From positions 1 to 64,000 of the forward strand of contig JAUVXF010000005.1 of assembly GCA_030603695.1 (NCBI GenBank): DNA of 64,000 nt, read 5' to 3'. The DNA comes from Natronohydrobacter sp. (GTDB lineage: Bacteria > Pseudomonadota > Alphaproteobacteria > Rhodobacterales > Rhodobacteraceae). Under the pieces are notes generated by a model that saw only the letters and a list, made by a program, of their open reading frames with translations, did no database searches and was not told where the DNA came from. The translations under genes were made by a program, and so were the position numbers. Of the stretch, positions 34,640 through 43,665 are shown in pieces; the stretch's first letter is position 1; every line of letters starts with the position of its first letter.

Positions 34640-36016
34640 ATGAAGGTCATTGTCTGCGGGGCTGGGCAGGTGGGCTGGCAAATTGCCCGCCACCTTTCGG
34701 CGGAACGCAATGATATAACGATTGTCGATAGCAAGGCCGATCTGGTGCGCCGGGCTACAGATACGCTGGATGTGCAAGGCGTGGTTGGCTTTGCCAGCCA
34801 TCCCACGATTCTGGAACAGGCGGGTGCGCGCGATGCCGATATGGTTATCGCGGCCACCTATTCGGACGAGGTGAATATGGTCACGTGCCAAGTGGCCCAT
34901 TCTGTCTTTGGGGTGACGCGCAAAATCGCCCGCCTGCGCGAGCAATCTTATCTTGACCCGCGCTATAGCGATCTGTTTCGGCGCGAACATATGCCGATTG
35001 ATGTGATCATCAGCCCAGAGCGCGAAGTTTCTCAGGCCGCGCTGAAACGTGTGGCCTATCCCGATGCCTTTGATGTGCATGAATATTTTCAGGGCAAAGC
35101 CTTGCTGATCGGGTTGGTGCTGGATGCAAGCTGCCCTGTTCTCAACACTTCGCTCCGGCAATTGTCCGAATTGTTCCCGACATTGCGCATCATGGTTGCC
35201 GGGCTGCGGCGCGGCGCGCGGCTTATCGCGCCAGAGCCGGAAGACCAGCTATATGCCGGCGATCAGATTTATATTCTGGTGGATGCCCGCGATGTTGCCC
35301 GCGCGTTTGAGGTGTTTGGCAAGACCCATTCCCGCCAAGAGCGTGTTTTGGTGATTGGTGGCGGCCATGTGGGCCTTGCTGTGGCGCGTATTCTGGAAAA
35401 CCAGCCAGACCGCGTGCGCGTCAAGCTGATAGAGCGCGACCGCACGCGCGCGGAAAATGCAGCCGATGCGCTGGTGCGCTCTATCGTGCTGAACGGTGAT
35501 GGAATGGATGCCAACCTGTTGGAAGAGGCGGGGATATCCAAAACCGATGCCGTGCTGTTGCTGACAGATGATGACCGCACCAACCTTTTGGCAGCAGTCC
35601 GCGCCAAGGCACTGGGGGCAAAACAGGCGATTTCGCTTATCAATGATCCCGGCATGGTATCGCTTGCAGGGGCAATGGGGATTGATGCCCATATCAACCC
35701 GCGCGCGCTGACGGTGTCTTCCATCCTGCGCCATGTGCGGCACGGGCGGGTGCGCTCTGTCTATCTGCTGGGCGACCGCGAGGCAGAGGTGATCGAGGCG
35801 CAGGTGCTGGGCACCTCGCAACTGTCCAATGCGCGGGTGCGTGACATTGCCTTTCCCGAAGGGGCGCTGTTGATCGGGGTCTCTCGCAAGGGAGAGTTCA
35901 TGCGCCCCAGTGGCGACATGGTGCTGCGCGAAGGTGATCTTGTGGTGATTTTCGCCCTGACAGGAGATGTTCCCAAGGTGGATGAATTGTTGCAAGTGGC
36001 AGTGGAATTCTTCTAG
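34640..36016 (+). CDS. trkA: Trk potassium uptake regulatory subunit TrkA
   Basis: A cytoplasmic NAD(H)-binding gating subunit of 458 residues with two RCK repeats. Each repeat begins with a Rossmann fold: VIVCGAGQVGWQIARHL (3-19) and VLVIGGGHVGLAVARIL (about 236-252). Each ends with a TrkA_C domain, the second containing LREGDLVVIFAL. It regulates the TrkH channel encoded 54 bases downstream. GAAGGAG lies about 11 bases before the ATG. The position directly after ntrX suggests possible read-through from the ntr operon. Confidence 0.95.
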   Translation: MKVIVCGAGQVGWQIARHLSAERNDITIVDSKADLVRRATDTLDVQGVVGFASHPTILEQAGARDADMVIAATYSDEVNMVTCQVAHSVFGVTRKIARLREQSYLDPRYSDLFRREHMPIDVIISPEREVSQAALKRVAYPDAFDVHEYFQGKALLIGLVLDASCPVLNTSLRQLSELFPTLRIMVAGLRRGARLIAPEPEDQLYAGDQIYILVDARDVARAFEVFGKTHSRQERVLVIGGGHVGLAVARILENQPDRVRVKLIERDRTRAENAADALVRSIVLNGDGMDANLLEEAGISKTDAVLLLTDDDRTNLLAAVRAKALGAKQAISLINDPGMVSLAGAMGIDAHINPRALTVSSILRHVRHGRVRSVYLLGDREAEVIEAQVLGTSQLSNARVRDIAFPEGALLIGVSRKGEFMRPSGDMVLREGDLVVIFALTGDVPKVDELLQVAVEFF

Positions 36017-36070
36017 GCGCTGGCAGGCCCGCCTGCTGGCGCGGGTGGCACAGGAACAAGGGGCCAGAGG

Positions 36071-37579
36071 GTGAGCATAAAGCGCAGGGCGCAAGGGCCA
36101 GTGATTATGGTTACGCTGATTGGCGTGACAGCCTTGGCCATGCTTTTGCCGGCTGCCGTTGGGTTTACCTTGCGCGAACATGCGCTTGCGCGGGCGTTTC
36201 TATACTCTGCCGCACTGTTGGGCAGCTTGGCGGGGATGATCTATCTTGCAGCGCGCGCCAATCCTTTCGATGACGGCCCGCTTTCGCACCCCTTTGCGAT
36301 TTTGACGCTGGCTTATCTTCTGCTGCCCGCATTGATGGCCGTGCCCCTGACAGAGGCTGTGCCAGATATGCGCTTTTGGGATGCGTGGTTTGAAATGCTT
36401 TCGGCCTTCACCACCACCGGGGCCAGCCTGTTGGAGGGGGGCACCAGCCGCGGTGTTGATCTGTGGCGCGCGACCGTTGCATGGGGGGGCGGGCTGTTTG
36501 TGCTGGTAAGTGTGATGGCCTTGCTTGTTCCCTTCAATCTGGGGGGGGTGGAATTGCTGCGCAGTCAGTCTGAGGGCGCAAATCAGATTATGGAAGCGGG
36601 CCAGAACCAGACACTTTTCCAAGACAGTGATCAAAGCCGAAATCTACAGCGCCTGCGCGATCAGGTTTCGGTGATTGCCCCGGCCTATCTGGGGGTAACG
36701 CTGGTTTTATGGGTGGGGTTGTCGATGCTGGGCAACCCGCCACTTGTGGCGCTGATGCTGGCCATGTCCACGCTCTCTACCTCTGGGATTGTGCCCGTGG
36801 GTGTGGTGACATCTGTCCCCTCAGAGGGGCTGATCGCCCTTGTGCTGGTTTTCGCGCTAAGCAGGCGGCTCTGGCCCGGTGCGCGTGCCTTGAGTGCGGA
36901 TCAAAGCCCCAAGCGCCAAGACCCGGAACTCTTGCTTGCGGCAAGCATTCTGGCGCTGGTTGTCATGGCCCTTGTGCTGCGCGCCATATTCGCGCCGGGG
37001 TCGGGCGGATTTGTGGCGCAGCTTGCCGATATCTGGGCACATGCCTTTACCGCGCTGTCTTTTCTGACAACAACGGGGTTTATCAGTGCCGCCAATGGTG
37101 GTCTTGCACAGGTGTTTTCCGGCCCGGCGGGGTTGGTGTTGATGGGGCTTGCGCTGTTTGGCGGGGGAGTGGCCACCACAGCAGGCGGGTTGAAGCTGAT
37201 GCGCGTTTTCGCGCTGGGCTGGCAGGCGCGGCGCGAAGTGTCAAAGCTGGTCTATCCCGACAGTATTGGCGGGGATGGCCCGCGCTTGCGTGGTTTGCGC
37301 CGCGAAGGGGCATTTGCGGCTTGGCTGTTCCTGATGATTTTCATTTTCGCGCTCATCTCCCTCACAGCGGGCCTGACCCTTGCGGGGCTGACGCTGGAAG
37401 AAGCCGCCGTCTTTGCTATCGCCGCGCTGACAACAACTGGCCCGCTGCCTCTGATCGCCGCCGCAGAGCCGCTGTATTGGGCGGCGCTGGGCGATGGGGC
37501 GAAGATAATGCTGGGCTTTGGGATGGTATTGGGCCGATTGGAGTTGTTGCTTCTGTTGTCTGTTTTGTGGCGGCGCTGA
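36071..37579 (+). CDS. trkH: Trk potassium transporter TrkH
   Basis: The membrane pore subunit (502 residues), with four membrane-pore-membrane repeats. The selectivity filter segments are recognisable: AFTTTGASLLEGG, MSTLSTSGIVPVG, LSFLTTTGFISAANGG and AALTTTGPLPLIA. TrkA attaches to it from the cytoplasm. The start is probably the GTG at 36071 with a weak GAGG upstream; an ATG 12 codons later is an alternative. An 11-base-pair hairpin follows the gene. Confidence 0.94.
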   Translation: MSIKRRAQGPVIMVTLIGVTALAMLLPAAVGFTLREHALARAFLYSAALLGSLAGMIYLAARANPFDDGPLSHPFAILTLAYLLLPALMAVPLTEAVPDMRFWDAWFEMLSAFTTTGASLLEGGTSRGVDLWRATVAWGGGLFVLVSVMALLVPFNLGGVELLRSQSEGANQIMEAGQNQTLFQDSDQSRNLQRLRDQVSVIAPAYLGVTLVLWVGLSMLGNPPLVALMLAMSTLSTSGIVPVGVVTSVPSEGLIALVLVFALSRRLWPGARALSADQSPKRQDPELLLAASILALVVMALVLRAIFAPGSGGFVAQLADIWAHAFTALSFLTTTGFISAANGGLAQVFSGPAGLVLMGLALFGGGVATTAGGLKLMRVFALGWQARREVSKLVYPDSIGGDGPRLRGLRREGAFAAWLFLMIFIFALISLTAGLTLAGLTLEEAAVFAIAALTTTGPLPLIAAAEPLYWAALGDGAKIMLGFGMVLGRLELLLLLSVLWRR

Positions 37580-37652
37580 CGCGGTTACACCACGCTTCCA
37601 GCAGAAGTCATCCTTGGCTTTGGCCCTGATGTGCCATCGAGGCATGGAAAAT

Positions 37653-37682
37653 GTGCCTTGCCAGTTTGGAGTGGCAAGGCAC
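37653..37682 (-). terminator. Terminator between trkH and ABC transporter genes
   Basis: A perfect 11-base-pair stem GTGCCTTGCCA / TGGCAAGGCAC with an eight-base loop lies in the convergent gap. On the minus strand it is followed by ATTTTCC, so it suits termination of the ABC operon best, but it can also stop trkH transcription. Confidence 0.75.
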
Positions 37683-37688
37683 CTGTCA

Positions 37689-38477
37689 TCAAAGCGTTGG
37701 CAGAGGGGGCAGGGGTTGGCCAAACCATTTTTGCGACAGTTCGTTCAACTCGCCGCCCAATGTCTTGTGCATGATAAAGACATTGACCCATTGCAGCAGG
37801 TCAAAATTGCCCTTTTTCACGCCAATGAAGCAGGGCGAGTCGCGCATGATGAATTTCACATCCACACTCAGATTGGGGTTGTTGGCGGCCAGTTCTGCGG
37901 CAACAGTGTTGCCTGTGACAAGCACATCCACCTGGCCTGACTGAAACGCCGAGAGCGTTGCAGCGTTATCGCCAAAGCGGATGATTTCGGCGCCTTCAGG
38001 CGCGGTGCGTGTCAGTTCCAGATCCTCCAGCGCGCCGCCTGTGACGCCAACTTTCAGGCCCGCCAGATCGGCCACGGAAGAGATATCCAGATCGGCCGCA
38101 GCGAAAGCCCCGGAATAGAAGGGCGCATAGGCCGCCGAGAACCAGATGGATTTGGCGCGCTCCGGGTTGGCCCCCATGGAAGAGATGACCAGATCCACAC
38201 GATCTGTTTCCAGATACGGAATGCGCTGGTTGGAACTGACCGGAACAATGTTCAATTCCACGCCCAGATCAGCGGCGATCAGCTTGGCGACATCGACATC
38301 ATAGCCCTCATGCTCGCCTTCCATACCCAGCGCGCCAAAGGGCGGAAAGCTTTCAGGCACGGCGATATTGATAGTGCCACGCGCCAGAATATCGGCCAGA
38401 TCGGCAAAGGCGGTGCTTGGCGCAAGGCTGGCAAGGCCAAGCCCGGCAGCAACAACAACAGAACGTAGGGTCTTCAT
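37689..38477 (-). CDS. ABC transporter substrate-binding protein (family 3, amino acid type)
   Basis: A periplasmic binding protein of about 262 residues. A signal peptide spans residues 1-24 (STAFADL). The family 3 core follows: INIAVPESFPPFGALGMEGEHEGYDVD (in two stretches), RIPYLETDRVDLVISSMG, and VADLAGLKVGVTGGALED. Members bind amino acids or opines. AAAGGAT lies upstream of the ATG at 38477. It is the third gene after two permeases. No ATP-binding subunit is encoded in the operon or nearby. Confidence 0.91.
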   Translation of the reverse strand: MKTLRSVVVAAGLGLASLAPSTAFADLADILARGTINIAVPESFPPFGALGMEGEHEGYDVDVAKLIAADLGVELNIVPVSSNQRIPYLETDRVDLVISSMGANPERAKSIWFSAAYAPFYSGAFAAADLDISSVADLAGLKVGVTGGALEDLELTRTAPEGAEIIRFGDNAATLSAFQSGQVDVLVTGNTVAAELAANNPNLSVDVKFIMRDSPCFIGVKKGNFDLLQWVNVFIMHKTLGGELNELSQKWFGQPLPPLPTL

Positions 38478-38506
38478 CAGTTTTATCCTTTCTTGAGGGG
38501 GTAAAA

Positions 38507-39214
38507 TCATGCATTAGCAACGGGTTGCAGGGTTTTCACGGTTCCCAGCCTGCGTTCCAGATGGCGCGAATAGAGGGACAGTGGAAAGCACAGGCTGAAA
38601 TAGATCAGCGCCATAAGGGGGAAGATGATATAGGGTTCTGTGCCAACAACAGGGGCATTGGCCCAGCGTTTGCCAATGGCCATCAGATCGGTAAAGCCGA
38701 TAATATAGGCCAGCGACGTGCCCTTGATGATCTGCACCATGAAGCCCACAGTGGGCGCAAGGGCGATGCTGAGGGCCTGCGGCGCCACCACCAGACGCAA
38801 TGTGGGCAAGAAGCGCAATCCAAGGGCACTGGCCCCCTCCCACTGCCCCTGCGGCACGGCTTCCAATGCACCGCGCCAGACATCAGACATATAGGCGCTG
38901 GAATAGAGGGTCAGCGATATGCTTGCCGCATACCAAGGGTCTATATTTACCCCAAACAGACGCGGCACGCCAAGGCCCGTCAGGAATAGCAGCATCAGCA
39001 GCGGCGTGGATTGGAACAGCCAGATATAGGCAATCGTAATCCCTTTGCCCCATTTATTCGGGGCGATCCGCACCAGCGCGATCAACGCACCCAGCAGCCC
39101 GCCCCCAAGGAAAGCAATCAACGACAGGTATATGGTGAATTGAGTGGCCTCCAGCAACTGATACAGCACAATTCCATGCGGACGGCCCAAAATCTCTATC
39201 AAAAGCTCTCTCAT
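38507..39214 (-). CDS. ABC transporter permease (HisM type), second subunit
   Basis: A polar amino acid ABC permease of about 235 residues with roughly five helices. The HisMQ-type coupling segment EAVPQGQWEGASALGLRFLP (about 120-140) contains the EAA loop that contacts an ATPase. The early FTIYLSLIAFLGGGLLGALI helix matches the family. The start at 39214 overlaps the first permease stop (ATGA). The pair would form a heterodimeric channel. Confidence 0.9.
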   Translation of the reverse strand: MRELLIEILGRPHGIVLYQLLEATQFTIYLSLIAFLGGGLLGALIALVRIAPNKWGKGITIAYIWLFQSTPLLMLLFLTGLGVPRLFGVNIDPWYAASISLTLYSSAYMSDVWRGALEAVPQGQWEGASALGLRFLPTLRLVVAPQALSIALAPTVGFMVQIIKGTSLAYIIGFTDLMAIGKRWANAPVVGTEPYIIFPLMALIYFSLCFPLSLYSRHLERRLGTVKTLQPVANA

Positions 39215-39891
39215 CGTTGCAGCCCCACCCATGGGAAAAGCAGCCGATGCAGCCCCACCATCAACGCCTTGAAGCTTAGCGACAGGCCGATATAGATTGC
39301 CGTCAGGGTGACAAACACCTCGAATGTGCGGAAGGTGCGGCTATCGATGAAAATGCCCGCATTCGTCAGATCACGCACCCCGATTTCAGAAATGATGCCC
39401 GTGGTCAGAAACAGAAAGATGAACTGACTGCTCAGCGACGGGAACATTTTGCCCACCGCCTGCGGCAGCGTGATTTTCAGGAAAATGACCAGCGGGGTAA
39501 TCCCCATGGCCTGCGCGGCCTCTTCCTGGCCTTTGCCGACTGTGTTGAAGCCAGCGCGCAAGATTTCTGCGAAATAGGCTGAAAAGTTCAGCACCAGCGC
39601 CAACAGTGCATGTGCCCAGAAGGGCCATTGATACCCCAGCAAAAGCGGCAAGCCGAAGGCCACAAAGAAAAGCTGCACGATTAGTGGCGTGTTGCGGATG
39701 AACTCCACATAGGCAGCCGCGATCCAATGAATCCCGAATACTTTCCTATGGCGCAGAAAGGCCAGCGCCATCGCAATGGCAAACCCCAGAACCCCTGCTG
39801 CCAAGGTCAGCCCCGCGCTCAGCGCCGCACCTTCAAACAAAAGCCGAACATAGTCGGCATTTCGGAATATTTCGAAAAAACGAAGATCCAA
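39211..39891 (-). CDS. ABC transporter permease (HisQ type), first subunit
   Basis: A polar amino acid ABC permease of 226 residues. It shows YVEFIRNTPLIVQLFFVAFGLP (about 62-83), the family RNTPL motif, and an EAA loop in FNTVGKGQEEAAQAMGITP. It is the first gene of a permease-permease-binding protein operon. The ATPase that normally completes such systems is absent upstream, where a 446-base gap leads to tRNA-Thr. The transporter therefore needs an ATPase encoded elsewhere, or has lost it. Confidence 0.9.
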   Translation of the reverse strand: MDLRFFEIFRNADYVRLLFEGAALSAGLTLAAGVLGFAIAMALAFLRHRKVFGIHWIAAAYVEFIRNTPLIVQLFFVAFGLPLLLGYQWPFWAHALLALVLNFSAYFAEILRAGFNTVGKGQEEAAQAMGITPLVIFLKITLPQAVGKMFPSLSSQFIFLFLTTGIISEIGVRDLTNAGIFIDSRTFRTFEVFVTLTAIYIGLSLSFKALMVGLHRLLFPWVGLQR

Positions 39892-40337
39892 CCAAGATAT
39901 CCCATCTCAAAACCTGCTGTTCGAACGCAAAGCTTCTATCTTTGGTGCATTCCAGACGGATTCTAAGACAACAGCTTTCGGATTTTTTTGAAAATAGAGT
40001 TTCGTTTCTGGCAAGGCATTGATAGAAATACCTTTAATTTCCAAAATGTGTGTTTGCTTCAGAAAGCTTGCCGGCTTTCATTCCGGGCGTTTGCCCAAAA
40101 TATGCACTTGTTGCCTGATTAAAGGCGCTTGGCGCATTGGTTCGGTGGCCAAGTTCGCAGCGCGAACACGGGATATTTCAGCACCCGAACTGCCCTGTCC
40201 AGATAATCAGCCGCGCTCTCAACAGATCGAGTCGCGCAGCCCCAACCCGCGGCAGAACATGCCGCATAGCGGCGCACAAGCCGTGCGCACTCAACCCTTT
40301 GCAAGGGTCACTTATCCACGCTGCTTACGAAAAATAA
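39892..40337. other. 446-bp intergenic region upstream of ABC operon
   Basis: No supported gene. The left half (39900-40080) is noticeably more AT-rich than its neighbours and presumably holds the ABC operon promoter. A small perfect hairpin GTTCGC-AGC-GCGAAC is at 40153-40167. I see no P-loop or signature motif of a lost ABC ATPase in any frame. Confidence 0.5.
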
Positions 40338-40413
40338 TGGTGCCCCCACACGGACTCGAACCGCGGACCTACTGATTACAAATCAGTTGCTCTACCAGCT
40401 GAGCTATAGGGGC
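40338..40413 (-). tRNA. tRNA-Thr (TGT anticodon)
   Basis: A 76-base tRNA on the minus strand with an encoded CCA. The acceptor stem GCCCCTA pairs with TGGGGGC, the discriminator is A, the D-loop carries AGCTCAGCTGGTAGAGC, the anticodon stem-loop is CTGATTTGTAATCAG (anticodon TGT, reading ACA and other Thr codons), and the T-arm contains GGTTCGAGTCC. A T-rich stretch (ATTTTTC) follows the 3' end. Confidence 0.97.
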
Positions 40414-40517
40414 CGTGGCGCTCAGATAGGCAAATTCTGGCGCAGAGTAAAGATCAAAATCTGACTTTTTCTGTGGAAAACTTTCTTTGCTGCGCAACAT
40501 GGGGTCGGGCGCGTCTG

Positions 40518-41348
40518 TCAGGTGTTTTTTGTTGTTTCGGCGGGAAATGAATCGATGATCGCCATTGCCTCTTGGGCGGTTTCGGCAAAGTGAAACAGCT
40601 CCAGATCCTCTGGATTGATTGTGCCTGCTTCGGCCAGAGCCTGCCAATTGATGATCCGCGTCCAGAAATCGCGCCCGAACAGGATGAAGGGCATGGGGCG
40701 CATGCGTTTTGTCTGAATCAGGGTCAGCGCCTCGAACAACTCGTCCAATGTGCCAAACCCGCCCGGAAAAACCACGATCGCGCGGGCGCGCATCAGAAAA
40801 TGCATTTTGCGGATCGCGAAATAGTGGAAATTGAAGCACAGTTCCGGTGTGATAAAGGCATTGGGCACTTGTTCGCGCGGCAGCACGATATTCAGCCCAA
40901 TGGAAACCCCGCCCGCATCCTGCGCGCCCCGATTTCCTGCCTCCATCACCCCCGGCCCGCCGCCTGTGACGATTACATTCTCATGCCCGCCACCCGCGAC
41001 AGAGCGTTCGGTAACACGGCGCGCAAATTCGCGGGCAATATCGTAAAAGCGGGAAAGCTGGCCAAGTGTTTCCGTGCGTGCGCGGTGCGCGCTTTCTGGT
41101 TGGGGAATGCGCGCGCCCCCGAACATGACCACGGTAGAGGTGATTCCCCGCTCATTCATCAGAATTTCGGGTTTCAGCAATTCCAGTTGCAACCGGACAG
41201 GCCGCAAATCATCGCGCAGCATGAAATCATCATCGGCAAAGCCCAGACGATAGGCGGGATGGCGCGTTTGCGCGGTTTCGGGCGTGTCATCCAATGTGCG
41301 GATATCTTGTCCGGCATCTGGGAAGGGGTGGAGTTTCTGCTCTGTCAT
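40518..41348 (-). CDS. LOG family protein (TIGR00730-like)
   Basis: A protein of about 276 residues with a Rossmann-like LOG domain. The signatures GGGPGVMEAGNRGA and FPGGFGTLDELFEALT are clear. LOG proteins release cytokinin-type bases from nucleoside monophosphates, and many bacterial members are AMP or pyrimidine/purine nucleotide nucleosidases. The N-terminal 90 residues are an extension relative to small LOG proteins, as in the PpnN-like long forms. The ATG at 41348 is preferred; an in-frame TTG at 41360 is possible. The ribosome site is weak. Confidence 0.87.
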   Translation of the reverse strand: MTEQKLHPFPDAGQDIRTLDDTPETAQTRHPAYRLGFADDDFMLRDDLRPVRLQLELLKPEILMNERGITSTVVMFGGARIPQPESAHRARTETLGQLSRFYDIAREFARRVTERSVAGGGHENVIVTGGGPGVMEAGNRGAQDAGGVSIGLNIVLPREQVPNAFITPELCFNFHYFAIRKMHFLMRARAIVVFPGGFGTLDELFEALTLIQTKRMRPMPFILFGRDFWTRIINWQALAEAGTINPEDLELFHFAETAQEAMAIIDSFPAETTKNT

Positions 41349-41682
41349 TGGGTGATTCAATCTGTTGGGGGTTTGTTTCAGCCAGTGTTAGCGCAAATTG
41401 CGCGCCAAGGCGACTGGCGGCGGCCATGCCAAAAGACCGCACATGAAAACACACAGGTAACATGCCTTGCCGGATGGACGGGGGCAAAGGTCATGGTCTG
41501 GCTGCCAAAGCTTACACGCTGGAATGCCTGCGCCTGCTTGGGGCACCATTTCCTAAGCGCATATAGGCGCCAGCGCGGTTTGTGCCGCGCCTTTCGCCTT
41601 TCGGCATAGCTGCGCCAGAACAGATTGCCCCCATTGGCCCCTTTGGCTATAGCCATCTGGCAAAGCCGTTACCGGAGGACAC
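41349..41682. other. 334-bp divergent gap between LOG gene and dapD
   Basis: No supported gene. It must contain divergent promoters. A perfect GCGCGG / CCGCGC hairpin with a six-base loop lies at 41573-41590, about 90 bases before dapD and without a T-run. I recognise no known riboswitch class here. Confidence 0.45.
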
Positions 41683-42510
41683 ATGTCAAACACCGCACTC
41701 GAAGCCGCCATCGAAGCCGCCTGGGAGGCGCGCGAGACAATCACCCCCGCAACCACTGGCCCCGCCCGTGATGCGATAGAGGCCACGTTGAACGCGCTTG
41801 ATACAGGCGCGCTGCGGGTGGCCGAGAAGCGCGAAAGCGGTGAATGGCATGTCAATCAATGGGCCAAGAAGGCCGTGCTTCTGGGCTTTCGCATCAAGGA
41901 TATGGAACCCCATTCGGGCGGCCCGCAGGGTAGCGGCTGGTGGGACAAGGTGGACAGCAAATTCAAGGGCTGGGACAGCGCGCGCTGGAAAGAGGCGGGG
42001 TTTCGCGCTGTGCCAAATGCGGTGGTGCGCAAATCCGCCTATATCGCGCCCGGCGTGGTGTTGATGCCGTCTTTTGTCAATCTGGGTGCCCATGTCGATA
42101 GCGGCACGATGGTAGATACCTGGGCCACAGTGGGAAGTTGCGCGCAGATTGGCAAGAATGTGCACCTTTCCGGCGGCGTGGGCATTGGCGGCGTGTTGGA
42201 ACCCATGCAGGCAGGCCCCACCATCATCGAGGATAACTGCTTTATCGGCGCGCGTTCCGAAGTGGTAGAAGGCTGCATCATTCGCGAAGGCTCTGTTCTG
42301 GGGATGGGGGTGTTTATCGGCAAATCCACCAAGATCGTGGATCGCGAGACAGGCGAAGTCATGTATGGCGAAGTGCCGCCCTATTCGGTGGTTGTGGCAG
42401 GGTCTATGCCCTCGAAGAACGGGATAAACCTGTATTGCGCGGTGATTGTGAAGCGCGTGGATGAAAAGACACGTTCCAAAACCGGGATAAATGAATTGCT
42501 GCGCGACTGA
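41683..42510 (+). CDS. dapD: 2,3,4,5-tetrahydropyridine-2,6-dicarboxylate N-succinyltransferase
   Basis: DapD transfers succinyl from succinyl-CoA to tetrahydrodipicolinate in lysine and diaminopimelate synthesis. The 275-residue protein has an N-terminal helical domain, followed from about residue 105 by a left-handed beta helix of hexapeptide repeats ([20 protein letters not shown], then [15 protein letters not shown] and [20 protein letters not shown]). It ends in [25 protein letters not shown] is placed ideally before the ATG. A terminator hairpin follows. Confidence 0.97.
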   Translation: MSNTALEAAIEAAWEARETITPATTGPARDAIEATLNALDTGALRVAEKRESGEWHVNQWAKKAVLLGFRIKDMEPHSGGPQGSGWWDKVDSKFKGWDSARWKEAGFRAVPNAVVRKSAYIAPGVVLMPSFVNLGAHVDSGTMVDTWATVGSCAQIGKNVHLSGGVGIGGVLEPMQAGPTIIEDNCFIGARSEVVEGCIIREGSVLGMGVFIGKSTKIVDRETGEVMYGEVPPYSVVVAGSMPSKNGINLYCAVIVKRVDEKTRSKTGINELLRD

Positions 42511-42537
42511 TCGGCGCGCAACAGGGCCAGTGCTTGG

Positions 42538-42568
42538 GGGGTGAAGGGCGGTAGCCCCTCACCCCTTT
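42538..42568 (+). terminator. Terminator between dapD and threonylcarbamoyl-AMP synthase gene
   Basis: The stem GGGGTGA / TCACCCC encloses an inner GGGC / GCCC stem with a GGTA loop (42538-42565) and is followed by TTT. It lies in the convergent gap and could act for both genes. Confidence 0.7.
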
Positions 42569-42569
42569 G

Positions 42570-43529
42570 TCATCGACGCGGCGCAGCCGCGCGGCGCAAG
42601 CGGTCATTGATAGACGCGCCCAGCCCAGTGTCCGGCATAGGGGCCACCGCAATCGGGCGGCCCAAAGCATCTGCCTGATGCAGCACGGCGAAAAGCCGCG
42701 CGCCTGCCTCTGCCAAATCACCTGTGGGCGAGAGCGAGAAATCCGCGCCCGCGCAGTCCGGCCCGAACCCGATCCAGACCTCTCCGGGGTTTGGGGTTGC
42801 CACATTCAGGCGCAATGCGGCGCGCGGCGCGTAATGTGATGCCAACTGCCCCGGCGCTGTGATCTTGCCGCCTGTATCTGTGGCCAAAGGCGCTCCGATC
42901 ACGGCCTCCAGCGCCTCGCGGCTTAGCCCGCCTGCGCGCAGCAGCACGGCGCGCGGCCCGTCAAACCCTACAATTGCGGATTCCAGCCCAACCGCGCAGG
43001 CCCCGCCATCCAGCACCGCCGCGATCCGGCCCGAAAGCCCCGCGCGCACATGCGCCGCCGTGGTCGGGCTGATCCGGCCAGAAGGATTGGCCGAAGGCGC
43101 GGCCAATGGCCCGCCAAATTCGGCAAGCAGCGCGCGGGCAACGGGATGAGCGGGCAGGCGGAGCGCGACCGTCTCCAGCCCTGCTGTCACGGCAGGGGCC
43201 AGCCCATGCCCCGCGCGCAAGGGGGCCACCAGCGTCAGCGGCCCCGGCCAGAATTCTGCGGCCAGCCTTAGCCCTGTTTCTGGCAGATCTGCCAGCGCCA
43301 ATGCGGCCTCCAGATTGGCCAGATGCACAATCAGCGGATTATGCGCGGGCCGCCCCTTGGCTGCGAAAATCCGGGCCACGGCATCGGGGTTGCGGGCATC
43401 GCCTGCCAGCCCGTAGACAGTTTCTGTGGGCATGGCCACCAGCCGCCCTGCGCGCAGCAGCGCTGCCGCGCGGGCAAGGCCCGCGCTATCCGGGGCCAGT
43501 GTTTCTGTCTGCTCTGAAGGTTTGGTCAT
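42570..43529 (-). CDS. L-threonylcarbamoyladenylate synthase (Sua5 type)
   Basis: This enzyme makes threonylcarbamoyl-AMP from threonine, bicarbonate and ATP for the t6A37 modification of ANN-decoding tRNAs. The protein (about 319 residues) has the YrdC domain first: VAMPTETVYGLAGDA, KGRPAHNPLIVHL, FWPGPLTLV, and SANPSGRISPTTAAHV. A C-terminal Sua5 domain (about 220-319) follows the linker GKITAPGQLASHYAP. The longer two-domain form is thus present. The ATG at 43529 has no strong ribosome site. It diverges from an acyl-CoA dehydrogenase gene. Confidence 0.93.
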   Translation of the reverse strand: MTKPSEQTETLAPDSAGLARAAALLRAGRLVAMPTETVYGLAGDARNPDAVARIFAAKGRPAHNPLIVHLANLEAALALADLPETGLRLAAEFWPGPLTLVAPLRAGHGLAPAVTAGLETVALRLPAHPVARALLAEFGGPLAAPSANPSGRISPTTAAHVRAGLSGRIAAVLDGGACAVGLESAIVGFDGPRAVLLRAGGLSREALEAVIGAPLATDTGGKITAPGQLASHYAPRAALRLNVATPNPGEVWIGFGPDCAGADFSLSPTGDLAEAGARLFAVLHQADALGRPIAVAPMPDTGLGASINDRLRRAAAPRR

Positions 43530-43665
43530 ATATGTGACGCCGCGTTTTGGTTCTCGATCCCGCCCTTGGCCGCTATGACAAAGGCTGTGCGCCCGTCTTA
43601 GGCCCAAGGCCCGTGCTTGCCAAGCCAGCGCACCCAAGAAAACCCTCGCTCCCGGAGCTTCTGCC

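Noticed and set aside
40338-40413. tRNA-Thr as an integration site for a mobile element
   Set aside because: No integrase, no repeat of the tRNA 3' end and no foreign genes are seen on either side.
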